This document shows, piece after piece, positions 31,117 through 37,668 of a DNA stretch of 37,668 nt; position 1 is the stretch's first letter; each line of letters starts with the position of its first letter. Made by a program: the position numbers and the translations under genes. Under the pieces are notes generated by a model, which was not told the origin of the DNA, did no database searches, and worked only from the letters and a program-made list of their open reading frames with translations. This DNA comes from Benthicola sp964195715 (GTDB taxonomy: Bacteria; Gemmatimonadota; Gemmatimonadetes; Palauibacterales; Palauibacteraceae), in NCBI GenBank assembly GCA_964195715.1, contig CAXMRU010000138.1, forward strand, positions 1 through 37,668, in the 5' to 3' direction.

Positions 31117-33393
31117 TTAGCCCTCCTCGACCTCCGCTTCGCGACCGCGGTGCGCTGCGTCCACGATGCTGATCGCCGCCAGGTTCGTGATGTCCTCGAC
31201 GGTGGCTCCCCGCTGCAGCAGGTGTATCGGCTTGGCCATACCGAGCAGGACCGGCCCGATCGCGACCGCTCCGCCCAGCCGGCTGAGCAGCTTGTAGGAG
31301 GCGTTGGCCGCCGTGAGGTTCGGGAACACCAGCACGTTCGCCGGTCGCTTGAGCTCTGAGAACGGATACCGCGTCTTCAGGATGCCCTCGACGACCGCCG
31401 TGTCGGCCTGCATTTCACCGTCGATGGTGATGTCAGGCCGCAGTTCTCTCACGAGCTCGACGGCTCGCTTCACCTTCAGAGACTCCGGGTGCGGCGCGGA
31501 CCCGAAGTTCGAGAAAGAGATCATCGCGACTCGCGGGTTGATCGAAAGCCGGCGTACAAAGTCCGCCGTCAGGATCGCCGTCTCCGCCAGGTCCTCCGGC
31601 GTCGGGTCGATGCTCACTGTCGTGTCGGAGAAGAAGTACAGCTGGTCCTTGAACACGAGCATGAACAGTCCGGCCACGCTCTTGACGCCTGGCTGCATCC
31701 CGATTGTCTGCAGGGCCGGTCGGAGCGCGTTGGGGTAGCTCAGGTTCGCCCCGGCGATCAGGGTGTCGGCGTCGCCGCTTTCCACCATCATCGCCCCGAA
31801 GTAGAGCGGGTCCTTCATCTTCCTCAGGGCGCTATCCTGCGTGACTCCCTTCCGCTTGCGGCGCGCGAACAGCCGCTGTGCGTAGTCGTCCAGGCGGTCA
31901 AAGCGTCTCGGGTCCAGCAGCTCCACGCCATCCAGGTCGACTTCCTCGCGCTCCGCGACCTCGCGGATCACTTCCGGGTCTCCGAGGAGGATCGGCGTGC
32001 CGAGCTTTTCCTCGACGATCGCGTGCGATGCGCGGATCACCGTGTCGAGCTCGCCCTCCGGCAGCACGATCCGCTTGGGGGTCTGCTGGGCCATGTCCAG
32101 GATCGTGCGCATGAGCTCGCGGTCTGGCCCCAGCCGGGCCTCGAGCTGGTGTTTGTACTCCTCGAGGTCAATGTGGCGCCGGGCTACCCCTGTCCGCATG
32201 GCCGCCTCCGCCACCGCGCTCGCCTCCGATAGCAGCACCCGATGGTCAAACGGTGTCGGAATCAGGTACTCGCGGCCGAAGTGCAGGCGCTTTCCCTCGT
32301 AGGCGGCCGACACGGACTCGGGCACGTCCTCCTTGGCGAGCGCGGCCAGCGCGTACGTCGCGGCCAGGAACATCTCGTCGTTGATGCTGGTCGCCTGCAC
32401 GTCCAGGGCGCCGCGGAAGATGAACGGAAACCCGAGAACGTTGTTGACCTGGTTCGGGTAGTCTGAGCGCCCCGTGGCCATGATCAGGTCGTCGCGAACC
32501 GCGTGTGCGTCCTCCGGAAGGATCTCCGGATCCGGGTTGGCCATCGCGAACACGATCGGGTTGTCCGCCATCGACTTGATCATCTCCGGAGTGAACAGGC
32601 CGCCGACGCTGAGGCCGACGAGTACGTCGGCTCCGACCGCGGCCTCGGCCAGCGTCTCGAGGTCGGTGTCCTGCGCGTATTTGGCCTTATGAGGGGTAAG
32701 ATTGTCCCGCTTCGTGCTGATGACGCCCTTCGAGTCCACGAACCACAGGTTCTTAGGGTTCGCGCCCAGGCGTACGTAGTGGTTCGCCGTGGCGTGTGCC
32801 GATGCGCCCGCACCGGAGAACACGACCTTTACGTCCTCGATGTTCTTGTCCACCAGTTCGAGGGCGTTGATCAGAGCGGCGCCCGAGATAATGGCTGTTC
32901 CGTGCTGGTCGTCGTGGAACACGGGAATGTCGAGACGCTCCTTCAGCGTGTCCTCGATCTCGAAGCACTCCGGCGCTTTTATGTCTTCGAGGTTGATCCC
33001 GCCGACCGTGGGCGCCAGCATCTCGCAGAACCGGATCACGTCCTTCGGATCCGACGCGTCGATCTCGATGTCGAACACATCGACGTCGGCGAAGCGCTTG
33101 AAGAGCACGCCCTTGCCTTCCATCACCGGCTTCGATGCTTCCGGACCGATGTTGCCCAGCCCGAGCACGGCCGTACCGTTCGAGACTACGGCCACCAGGT
33201 TGCCGCGCGCCGTGTAGCGGTACACAGCCTCCACGTCTTTTTCGATCTCCCGGCACGGCTCGGCCACGCCGGGTGTGTACGCCAGGGACAGGTCTCGCTG
33301 TGTGACACAGGGCTTCGTGGGGATGACTTCGATCTTGCCGGGTCGTCCCTCCGAGTGATAGCGCAGCGCCGTTTCCTTCCGAATCTTGGCCAC
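31117..33393 (-). CDS. maeB: NADP-dependent malic enzyme with C-terminal phosphotransacetylase-like domain
   Basis: Oxidatively decarboxylates malate to pyruvate, producing NADPH. The 758-residue protein matches E. coli MaeB almost exactly in length. The malic enzyme half (about 1-430) has SLAYTPGVAEP with Tyr39, the catalytic Lys94 region (EGKGVLFK), DDQHGTA and the nucleotide-binding FSGAGASAHA. The second half (about 430-758) is a phosphate-acetyltransferase-like domain (GANLSYPNALRPALQTIG; FPNLTAANASYKLL) that in MaeB is regulatory and responds to acetyl-CoA. The GTG at 33393 was chosen because AKIRKETALRYHSEG is the normal family start; the longer frame upstream reads into the divergent promoter region. 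Confidence 0.95.
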   Translation of the reverse strand: MAKIRKETALRYHSEGRPGKIEVIPTKPCVTQRDLSLAYTPGVAEPCREIEKDVEAVYRYTARGNLVAVVSNGTAVLGLGNIGPEASKPVMEGKGVLFKRFADVDVFDIEIDASDPKDVIRFCEMLAPTVGGINLEDIKAPECFEIEDTLKERLDIPVFHDDQHGTAIISGAALINALELVDKNIEDVKVVFSGAGASAHATANHYVRLGANPKNLWFVDSKGVISTKRDNLTPHKAKYAQDTDLETLAEAAVGADVLVGLSVGGLFTPEMIKSMADNPIVFAMANPDPEILPEDAHAVRDDLIMATGRSDYPNQVNNVLGFPFIFRGALDVQATSINDEMFLAATYALAALAKEDVPESVSAAYEGKRLHFGREYLIPTPFDHRVLLSEASAVAEAAMRTGVARRHIDLEEYKHQLEARLGPDRELMRTILDMAQQTPKRIVLPEGELDTVIRASHAIVEEKLGTPILLGDPEVIREVAEREEVDLDGVELLDPRRFDRLDDYAQRLFARRKRKGVTQDSALRKMKDPLYFGAMMVESGDADTLIAGANLSYPNALRPALQTIGMQPGVKSVAGLFMLVFKDQLYFFSDTTVSIDPTPEDLAETAILTADFVRRLSINPRVAMISFSNFGSAPHPESLKVKRAVELVRELRPDITIDGEMQADTAVVEGILKTRYPFSELKRPANVLVFPNLTAANASYKLLSRLGGAVAIGPVLLGMAKPIHLLQRGATVEDITNLAAISIVDAAHRGREAEVEEG

Positions 33394-33603
33394 GGGTTCC
33401 CGCTCCAGTTCGATGTCCTTACCTCGGTCGGCGGTCCGCTCTGAATGTCCTGCCGGGCGCTCGCCGATCCCGCGAAGGGGGTTCTCCAAGATACCGCAAA
33501 TACCCTGCCTCCGTGCGGGGCTTTCGCGGAATCGTCGTTGGTCCGGTTGACACCCCATCGGGCGCTGGAGAACTTGCCGCAGCACCCATTCCCGGAGGCA
33601 GCT
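33394..33603. promoter_or_regulatory. Divergent promoter region of maeB and the RemA-like gene
   Basis: This 210-base gap must hold both promoters. A perfect TTGACA (33547-33552) faces the plus strand, but the hexamer 17 bases on (GAACTT) is a poor -10. No inverted repeat or riboswitch was recognised. Confidence 0.3.
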
Positions 33604-34005
33604 GTGGAGATCGTGCCCGGACGCATGATATACCTAGGATATGGGAAGTATTGGCGATCGGATGAGATCGTCGGCCTCCTCCCCATCGAGGAGGGACGTG
33701 GTCCCGGACGACGAACGGAAGTTCACGTCTCGACTCGTGAAGACCCGGTGGTCGCCTCGCGATCCGAGCAGACCATCCTTAACGCGATGGCCGGAGTGGA
33801 CGAAATGTCCCGGCCGGCCGAGGCCATCGCCGCGCTTGCGGGACTCGTCGGAGAGCTGAGCGACCTTCCGCCCGTGCTGCGGCGGATGCTGAAGCGGGAG
33901 GGCGGCTTCGACGTCGACTTCTGGGTGAGACGGCTCGGGACCCTGAGCGGCGACGGCGACCGGGACGAGCCTGGCCCGCAGGAGGACCTGTTCGGGGAAG
34001 GTTGA
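33604..34005 (+). CDS. Possible DUF370/RemA-like protein
   Basis: A 133-residue cytoplasmic protein. The N-terminal half (RMIYLGYGKYWRSDEIVGLLPIEEGRG, GRRTEVHVSTRED, VASRSEQTIL) follows the outline of DUF370/RemA proteins: an IGFGN-like opening, a GRRT segment and a terminal strand ending in IL. RemA of Bacillus is an oligomeric DNA-binding regulator of matrix genes. The match is by eye and partial. The C-terminal half (SRPAEAIAALAGLVGELSDLP...) is helical and charged. The GTG at 33604 has GGAGG at 33594-33598, five bases upstream, which is much better than the long upstream frame. It lies between divergent maeB and the outer-membrane protein gene, and is probably co-transcribed with the latter. 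Confidence 0.6.
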   Translation: MEIVPGRMIYLGYGKYWRSDEIVGLLPIEEGRGPGRRTEVHVSTREDPVVASRSEQTILNAMAGVDEMSRPAEAIAALAGLVGELSDLPPVLRRMLKREGGFDVDFWVRRLGTLSGDGDRDEPGPQEDLFGEG

Positions 34006-34077
34006 CGCGGATCGTAGCCCCGTGAGCCGACGTTCCGAGGAGGAAACTCCCGCCGCACTCGCCGGTATTCACCTTCC

Positions 34078-36243
34078 GTGTGTGACCGACAACCGCTTCC
34101 GCGAAGTGGGCCCGCTGCCGCGGCGCCGCCACTGATCCGACCGAATCGTGCCACGTGCCCGATTCCGCTCGCCCTATGGCTCGCGTTCGTGCTCGCCGGT
34201 GCGCTGCTGACTCTCGACCCATCGACACTCGTCGCGCAGACCGCCGAGCCTGTATGCCGGCCCTATCCGGACGCCTCGGCTCCCGGTTGGGACGCTCCGC
34301 GTGTCCTCCGCATGGTTCGTGAAGCCGCGATCGAGCGACAGAACGCTTACTCCGACACGACCTTGCGCGCGTTCGACGCCTATGCCGAGGGCCACGTCGA
34401 TTTCCTGGCCGACTTCGGCGACTTCGGCGGCGAGCAGACCATTCGCACGGACAGGATCGCCCTCCAACTGGAGTGGGCCCGTGGGCGTGGCTCGCTTCAG
34501 ACCCTGGTCGGCCGCCGCAAGGTGAGTTGGGCCCCGACACGGATCCACTACCACATCGACCACCTCAGCCTGGTGATGGAGAACTTCGGTCGGACGATCG
34601 AAGTCGGCGAAGGAGACGAGGTGAAGGACGTCCTCCACCCGATCGCGAACGGCGCCACCGACTACTATCAGTATCGGCTCGTCGACTCCACGGGCGTCAT
34701 GGTCGGGCCACACACGTCGCAAGTGTATCGCATCCAGGTGAGGCCCACCTGCCAAGATGACCCCGGCGTCGTGGGTACGCTGGACTTGGACTACGAGACG
34801 CTGGCCATCGTCCGGATGACGGCCTCGTTCACGCCGACCTCCTACGTGGATCCGACCGTGAGCAGCGTGAGCCTCGTGCTGGTGAACGGCTGGGTGGATC
34901 GACGCTGGTGGCTTCCCGTCCGCCAGCGGGTGGAGATCCGCCGGCAGGTGACCTGGATGGACATTCCGTTCGCCACGACGATTCGCTCCAACTTCGAGAT
35001 CCTGGACTATAACCTCGACCCGGACCCGCACTACCGCGTCCGCGGGGGTCACCGGGTGGCAGCCCTCCCTCCCGACGAGCTGGAGCGCTACGCGGGCTGG
35101 CAGCATGAGGAAATACGGATCACGGACGAGTACGCCCCCGAGGATTCAGCACGCTTCGAGAAGGTGCGGAGAGAGGCCATCTCGATCGCGGCGGGCCGCT
35201 ACCTCGGAGGCAACGCCCGGCTTCGGTTCTTCCTGCCCGACCTGTCTTCCGGTTTCCGGTACCGGCGAGCGGAGGGTGTGTTGCTCGGCGCCGGTATGAG
35301 CTGGCGCGCCGCCGGTCGAACAACTGTATACGGATGGGCTGGATATGCCTTCGATCTGGCGAAACCGGAAGCGACCATGGAGGTCCGTCAGAGTGTGGGG
35401 CAGGCCACCCTCAAACTGGACGGGTACATCGAGCGATACAGCGACATCGGACCCTTCAAGGCTGCTGCCGGCCTCGTATCGACCTTCGGTGCGGCGTTTC
35501 GCGGGGACGACTACACCGACCCGTATTTCAGGGACGGCCTGGCACTCTCGGCCTCGAGCCCCGTCGGGTCATGGACCGGTACAGTGACCGCCGTGTGGGA
35601 GGAGCAGCGCACAGCGGAGCTCGTCGCCGGGACCATTGGTTCGGCGGAGCCTCGCCCGGTCCGGCCGATCACAGACGGTACGGACCCGCATCTGGACCTG
35701 GAACTGACGAAGCACTTCGGGTCCGCCCTCGCCGCCGTGTGGAGCGTAGCGTTCCGCTCGCAGCTCGCGACTGGGGGAGACTTCGGATACACGCGTTGGG
35801 CAGCCTCCTTCGAAGCCACGCCCCCGGATCCCGACGCTGTCTGGCAGTGGGAGGCCGCCGGCTCGATCGCCCTGGCCACGGGCACGCTGCCGGAGCAACG
35901 CCTGATCCTGATCGGCGGCCGGAGCACCGTGCCAGGCTACGGATTCCGGCCGTGGGGGGGCGACCAGGCGATGTACGCCCTGGCCGCCGTGTCCCGCGAG
36001 GTAGCGGCGCCATGGCTCCGTGCACGCGTCCTGGGAGCGATCGGGTGGACCGAGATAACGATGGTCTCGCGGGAAGCCGCGGAAAGATTCGGGGTGACCG
36101 AGTCGGGCGGCGTGCGGCCGTCCCTCGGCGCCGGCGTAGGCCTGTTCTGGGACCTGGTGCGGCTGGATGCAGCCCGCGGCCTCGACAACGGAGAGTGGGA
36201 GTGGATGATCTCCGTGAACCCGGCCTGGCGGGCGCCGCTGTAG
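34078..36243 (+). CDS. DUF5686-like outer-membrane protein with Omp85-type barrel
   Basis: A 721-residue exported protein. A hydrophobic stretch (IPLALWLAFVLAGALLTL) and VAQTAEP mark a signal peptide. The N-terminal part (about 70-350) has the DUF5686 pattern seen in Bacteroidota: PRVLRMVREAAIERQNAYSD..., DYYQYRLVDSTGVM and the RIQVRPT strand. From about residue 370 a beta-barrel of alternating aromatic/polar strands follows, with STVPGYGFRPWGGDQ resembling the Omp85 loop-6 (RGY) region. The function is unknown; such proteins may act in outer-membrane assembly. The GTG start is uncertain: AGGAGGAAA at about 34037-34045 is too far upstream, and no in-frame start lies closer to it. Confidence 0.72.
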   Translation: MCDRQPLPRSGPAAAAPPLIRPNRATCPIPLALWLAFVLAGALLTLDPSTLVAQTAEPVCRPYPDASAPGWDAPRVLRMVREAAIERQNAYSDTTLRAFDAYAEGHVDFLADFGDFGGEQTIRTDRIALQLEWARGRGSLQTLVGRRKVSWAPTRIHYHIDHLSLVMENFGRTIEVGEGDEVKDVLHPIANGATDYYQYRLVDSTGVMVGPHTSQVYRIQVRPTCQDDPGVVGTLDLDYETLAIVRMTASFTPTSYVDPTVSSVSLVLVNGWVDRRWWLPVRQRVEIRRQVTWMDIPFATTIRSNFEILDYNLDPDPHYRVRGGHRVAALPPDELERYAGWQHEEIRITDEYAPEDSARFEKVRREAISIAAGRYLGGNARLRFFLPDLSSGFRYRRAEGVLLGAGMSWRAAGRTTVYGWAGYAFDLAKPEATMEVRQSVGQATLKLDGYIERYSDIGPFKAAAGLVSTFGAAFRGDDYTDPYFRDGLALSASSPVGSWTGTVTAVWEEQRTAELVAGTIGSAEPRPVRPITDGTDPHLDLELTKHFGSALAAVWSVAFRSQLATGGDFGYTRWAASFEATPPDPDAVWQWEAAGSIALATGTLPEQRLILIGGRSTVPGYGFRPWGGDQAMYALAAVSREVAAPWLRARVLGAIGWTEITMVSREAAERFGVTESGGVRPSLGAGVGLFWDLVRLDAARGLDNGEWEWMISVNPAWRAPL

Positions 36244-36265
36244 CGATACCCGCCTTTCTGTCCCC

Positions 36266-36724
36266 TCAGCGTCTGCCCTTCCTTGCGGACCCGACTTCCT
36301 CGACCCGCGAGATCAGCCGTTCCACCGGCACCGCGGCAATCGTCTGACCAATCAGGTCCAGTGGAAGATCGTCGAGCTTCCGAAACCGGACGCACGACTT
36401 GCCCACATCGAAGCGCTTCCCCGTCGCCCGGTACGCCTTCTCGAACTCGTCCCGCGCCTCGTCGGATACGTAGATCCCCGTCAGGTACACGGCCATGTGG
36501 TTCTTCTGCGAGGCCAGCGCCGCGAACATGAGCGGCTGCCTGTTGTACGTGTCAGGATACGTCTCTAGCGGGATCTGATAAGTGATCATCCCCCAGTTCA
36601 TGGCCTCTTCGTAGCCGTAGGGCAGATTCTCGAGGATCACGGTCCGGACGGCCTCGATGGCCTCACGGCGATCGTCCGGTAGCCCGGCGAGGTAATGCTC
36701 AACGGTCGTCGCCTCGGAGCGCAT
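36266..36724 (-). CDS. DUF1801 (YdhG-like) domain protein
   Basis: A 152-residue cytoplasmic protein of the DUF1801 family, related to YdhG/Iron-chaperone-like domains. The pattern is clear: VEHYLAGLPDDRREAIEAVR at the N-terminus, YGYEEAMNWGMITYQIP in the middle, LASQKNHMAVYLTG and CVRFRKLDDLPLDLIGQ near the end. No catalytic function has been established for the family. It is the last gene of a three-gene minus-strand set and starts 12 bases after the small membrane protein stop. Confidence 0.85.
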   Translation of the reverse strand: MRSEATTVEHYLAGLPDDRREAIEAVRTVILENLPYGYEEAMNWGMITYQIPLETYPDTYNRQPLMFAALASQKNHMAVYLTGIYVSDEARDEFEKAYRATGKRFDVGKSCVRFRKLDDLPLDLIGQTIAAVPVERLISRVEEVGSARKGRR

Positions 36725-36736
36725 CTGGGTCCCCCG

Positions 36737-37006
36737 TCAGTCAGCCTTGGGTTCGGCGCTTCTCGGTTTCGACAACAGTCGCTCCGTGAATTCGAGGCGG
36801 GCGTCGAAGTCGGCGGACGAATCCTGCAGGCTGCGCACCTCCTCCTGGAGATCCCGAACTGCTTCCGTGAGCTCGGTAATCGCCGCCGGGTCGGCGCGCT
36901 CCTGCAGGCGCTCCTTGTGCCGGTACTGCATGCGCTGGCCCGCGAGGATGATCCCCCCGATGCCGAGCAGCGTACCCAAGACCAGCACGATCACTTCCAC
37001 AGGCAT
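36737..37006 (-). CDS. Small single-pass membrane protein, PspB-like
   Basis: An 89-residue protein with one N-terminal transmembrane helix (VEVIVLVLGTLLGIGGIIL), a short basic stretch (RMQYRHKERLQER) and a coiled-coil-like acidic helix (ITELTEAVRDLQEEVRSLQ). This is the architecture of phage-shock protein B, but the match is by layout; no other psp gene is in view. The ATG has GAGGAG nine bases upstream. It sits between the multi-pass protein and the DUF1801 gene, probably in one operon. Confidence 0.65.
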   Translation of the reverse strand: MPVEVIVLVLGTLLGIGGIILAGQRMQYRHKERLQERADPAAITELTEAVRDLQEEVRSLQDSSADFDARLEFTERLLSKPRSAEPKAD

Positions 37007-37050
37007 CGCTCACTCCTCATTGCCAGTCGCTCGGCTTCGACTGCTCGCCA

Positions 37051-37611
37051 TCAGCTCGGCCACAGCCAACCAAACGCCCCCGCCGTCAGCAGAGCGTATA
37101 CCAGTCCATCGAACGTGTTCTTCATCGTTGTGCTCCACGCCCGCTTGTACCAGATCGAAGCCTGCCAGCCGGCTACCGTGTAGCAGAAGAACGCCGTGGC
37201 GCCCGTGAATCGGAAGACGTTGAGGTACTCGGGGTTTGGCCCGGCGGCGCGGCTCGCGACATACGCCGCGAATACTCCCACGATCACGCTGTACACGAAC
37301 CACTGGACGAGCTGCCCGCCCATTTTCGGCGCTCCGGCCGGCAGCACCGTCATGAATGCCATCGGCCCTGCTTCCATCTTCTGAACGAACTCGGGCTCGC
37401 CCATCTGCTTGTGGTTGTCCGGTTTCGGAAATACGTACTCGCCGGGCGGCACGTCGAATGGCCGCAGGGCGTCCATCACGCCCTCCTCGTTTGGCAACTT
37501 CGTAAAATCGCTGTTGTGGTAGCCGAGAACCATGTGGATGATGGAGCTCGCCGCGAAGACGAGGATGGCGGAGAGAAGGATCGGGAGCCACAGCGACAGA
37601 ATCGGGACCAT
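37051..37611 (-). CDS. Conserved multi-pass membrane protein of unknown function
   Basis: A 186-residue protein with an N-terminal transmembrane helix (LWLPILLSAILVFAASSII), a loop (HNSDFTKLPNEEGVMDALRP) and three further hydrophobic segments (VQWFVYSVIVGVFAAYVAS, RFTGATAFFCYTVAGW and GLVYALLTAGAFGWLW). I know of conserved proteins with this layout but no assigned function. The ATG at 37611 has GGAGG five bases upstream and the gene likely starts the unit that ends with the DUF1801 gene. Confidence 0.75.
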   Translation of the reverse strand: MVPILSLWLPILLSAILVFAASSIIHMVLGYHNSDFTKLPNEEGVMDALRPFDVPPGEYVFPKPDNHKQMGEPEFVQKMEAGPMAFMTVLPAGAPKMGGQLVQWFVYSVIVGVFAAYVASRAAGPNPEYLNVFRFTGATAFFCYTVAGWQASIWYKRAWSTTMKNTFDGLVYALLTAGAFGWLWPS

Positions 37612-37668
37612 GGGTGCCTCCAGGACGGGGGTGGCTTGTATCCGACGATGCTATGGTAATCAGAACGC

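Overview
This is a GC-rich, gene-dense bacterial chromosome segment from a Gram-negative organism. Evidence for that includes several lipobox proteins, at least two outer-membrane beta-barrels, a Tat component, and carboxypeptidase-regulatory/DUF5686-type envelope proteins. The style (many GTG and TTG starts, many secreted proteins of unknown function, a PPi-type phosphofructokinase, a short group-2-like sigma factor) would fit Gemmatimonadota or a neighbouring phylum. That placement is inference, because no rRNA or other phylogenetic marker was compared. Apart from a tyrosine recombinase at the left edge, most of the window looks like resident chromosome.

Layout. 1-1215: tail of an unknown gene and a tyrosine recombinase. 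1282-5716 (minus): three overlapping envelope genes, namely a purple-acid-phosphatase-like lipoprotein, an Omp85-like barrel, and a lipoprotein carrying kinase-like residues. 5881-8454: Lon protease with an unusual acidic insert. 8467-10418 (minus): PPi-type phosphofructokinase coupled to a HAD phosphatase. 10764-11855: a lipoprotein followed by a strong hairpin. 11977-17610 (minus): a five-gene block encoding all three subunits of a molybdenum hydroxylase of the 4-hydroxybenzoyl-CoA-reductase type, with msrA and an aminotransferase gene between the subunit genes. 17720-20165: two exported proteins of uncertain role. 20140-21180 (minus): TatA/B-like protein and HNH endonuclease. 21259-23526: PriA. 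23583-26745 (minus): HDAC-family deacetylase, dipeptide epimerase and a carboxypeptidase-regulatory-domain protein. 26789-27832: lipoprotein. 27843-28712 (minus) and 28946-29695 (plus): a sigma factor and a PP2C phosphatase, divergent around a leader hairpin. 29721-33393 (minus): HD phosphohydrolase and MaeB-type malic enzyme. 33604-36243: a possible RemA-like protein and a DUF5686-like outer-membrane protein. 36266-37611 (minus): DUF1801 protein, a PspB-like small membrane protein and a multi-pass membrane protein.

The two regions most worth following up are the molybdenum hydroxylase operon and the phosphatase/Omp85/kinase-like envelope operon. The first has a four-cysteine loop in its FAD subunit that matches the spacing of the extra [4Fe-4S] cluster in 4-hydroxybenzoyl-CoA reductase, and two unrelated-looking genes embedded in it. 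The second could place opposing phosphoryl-transfer activities outside the cytoplasm. No tRNA, rRNA, CRISPR array or complete insertion sequence was recognised.
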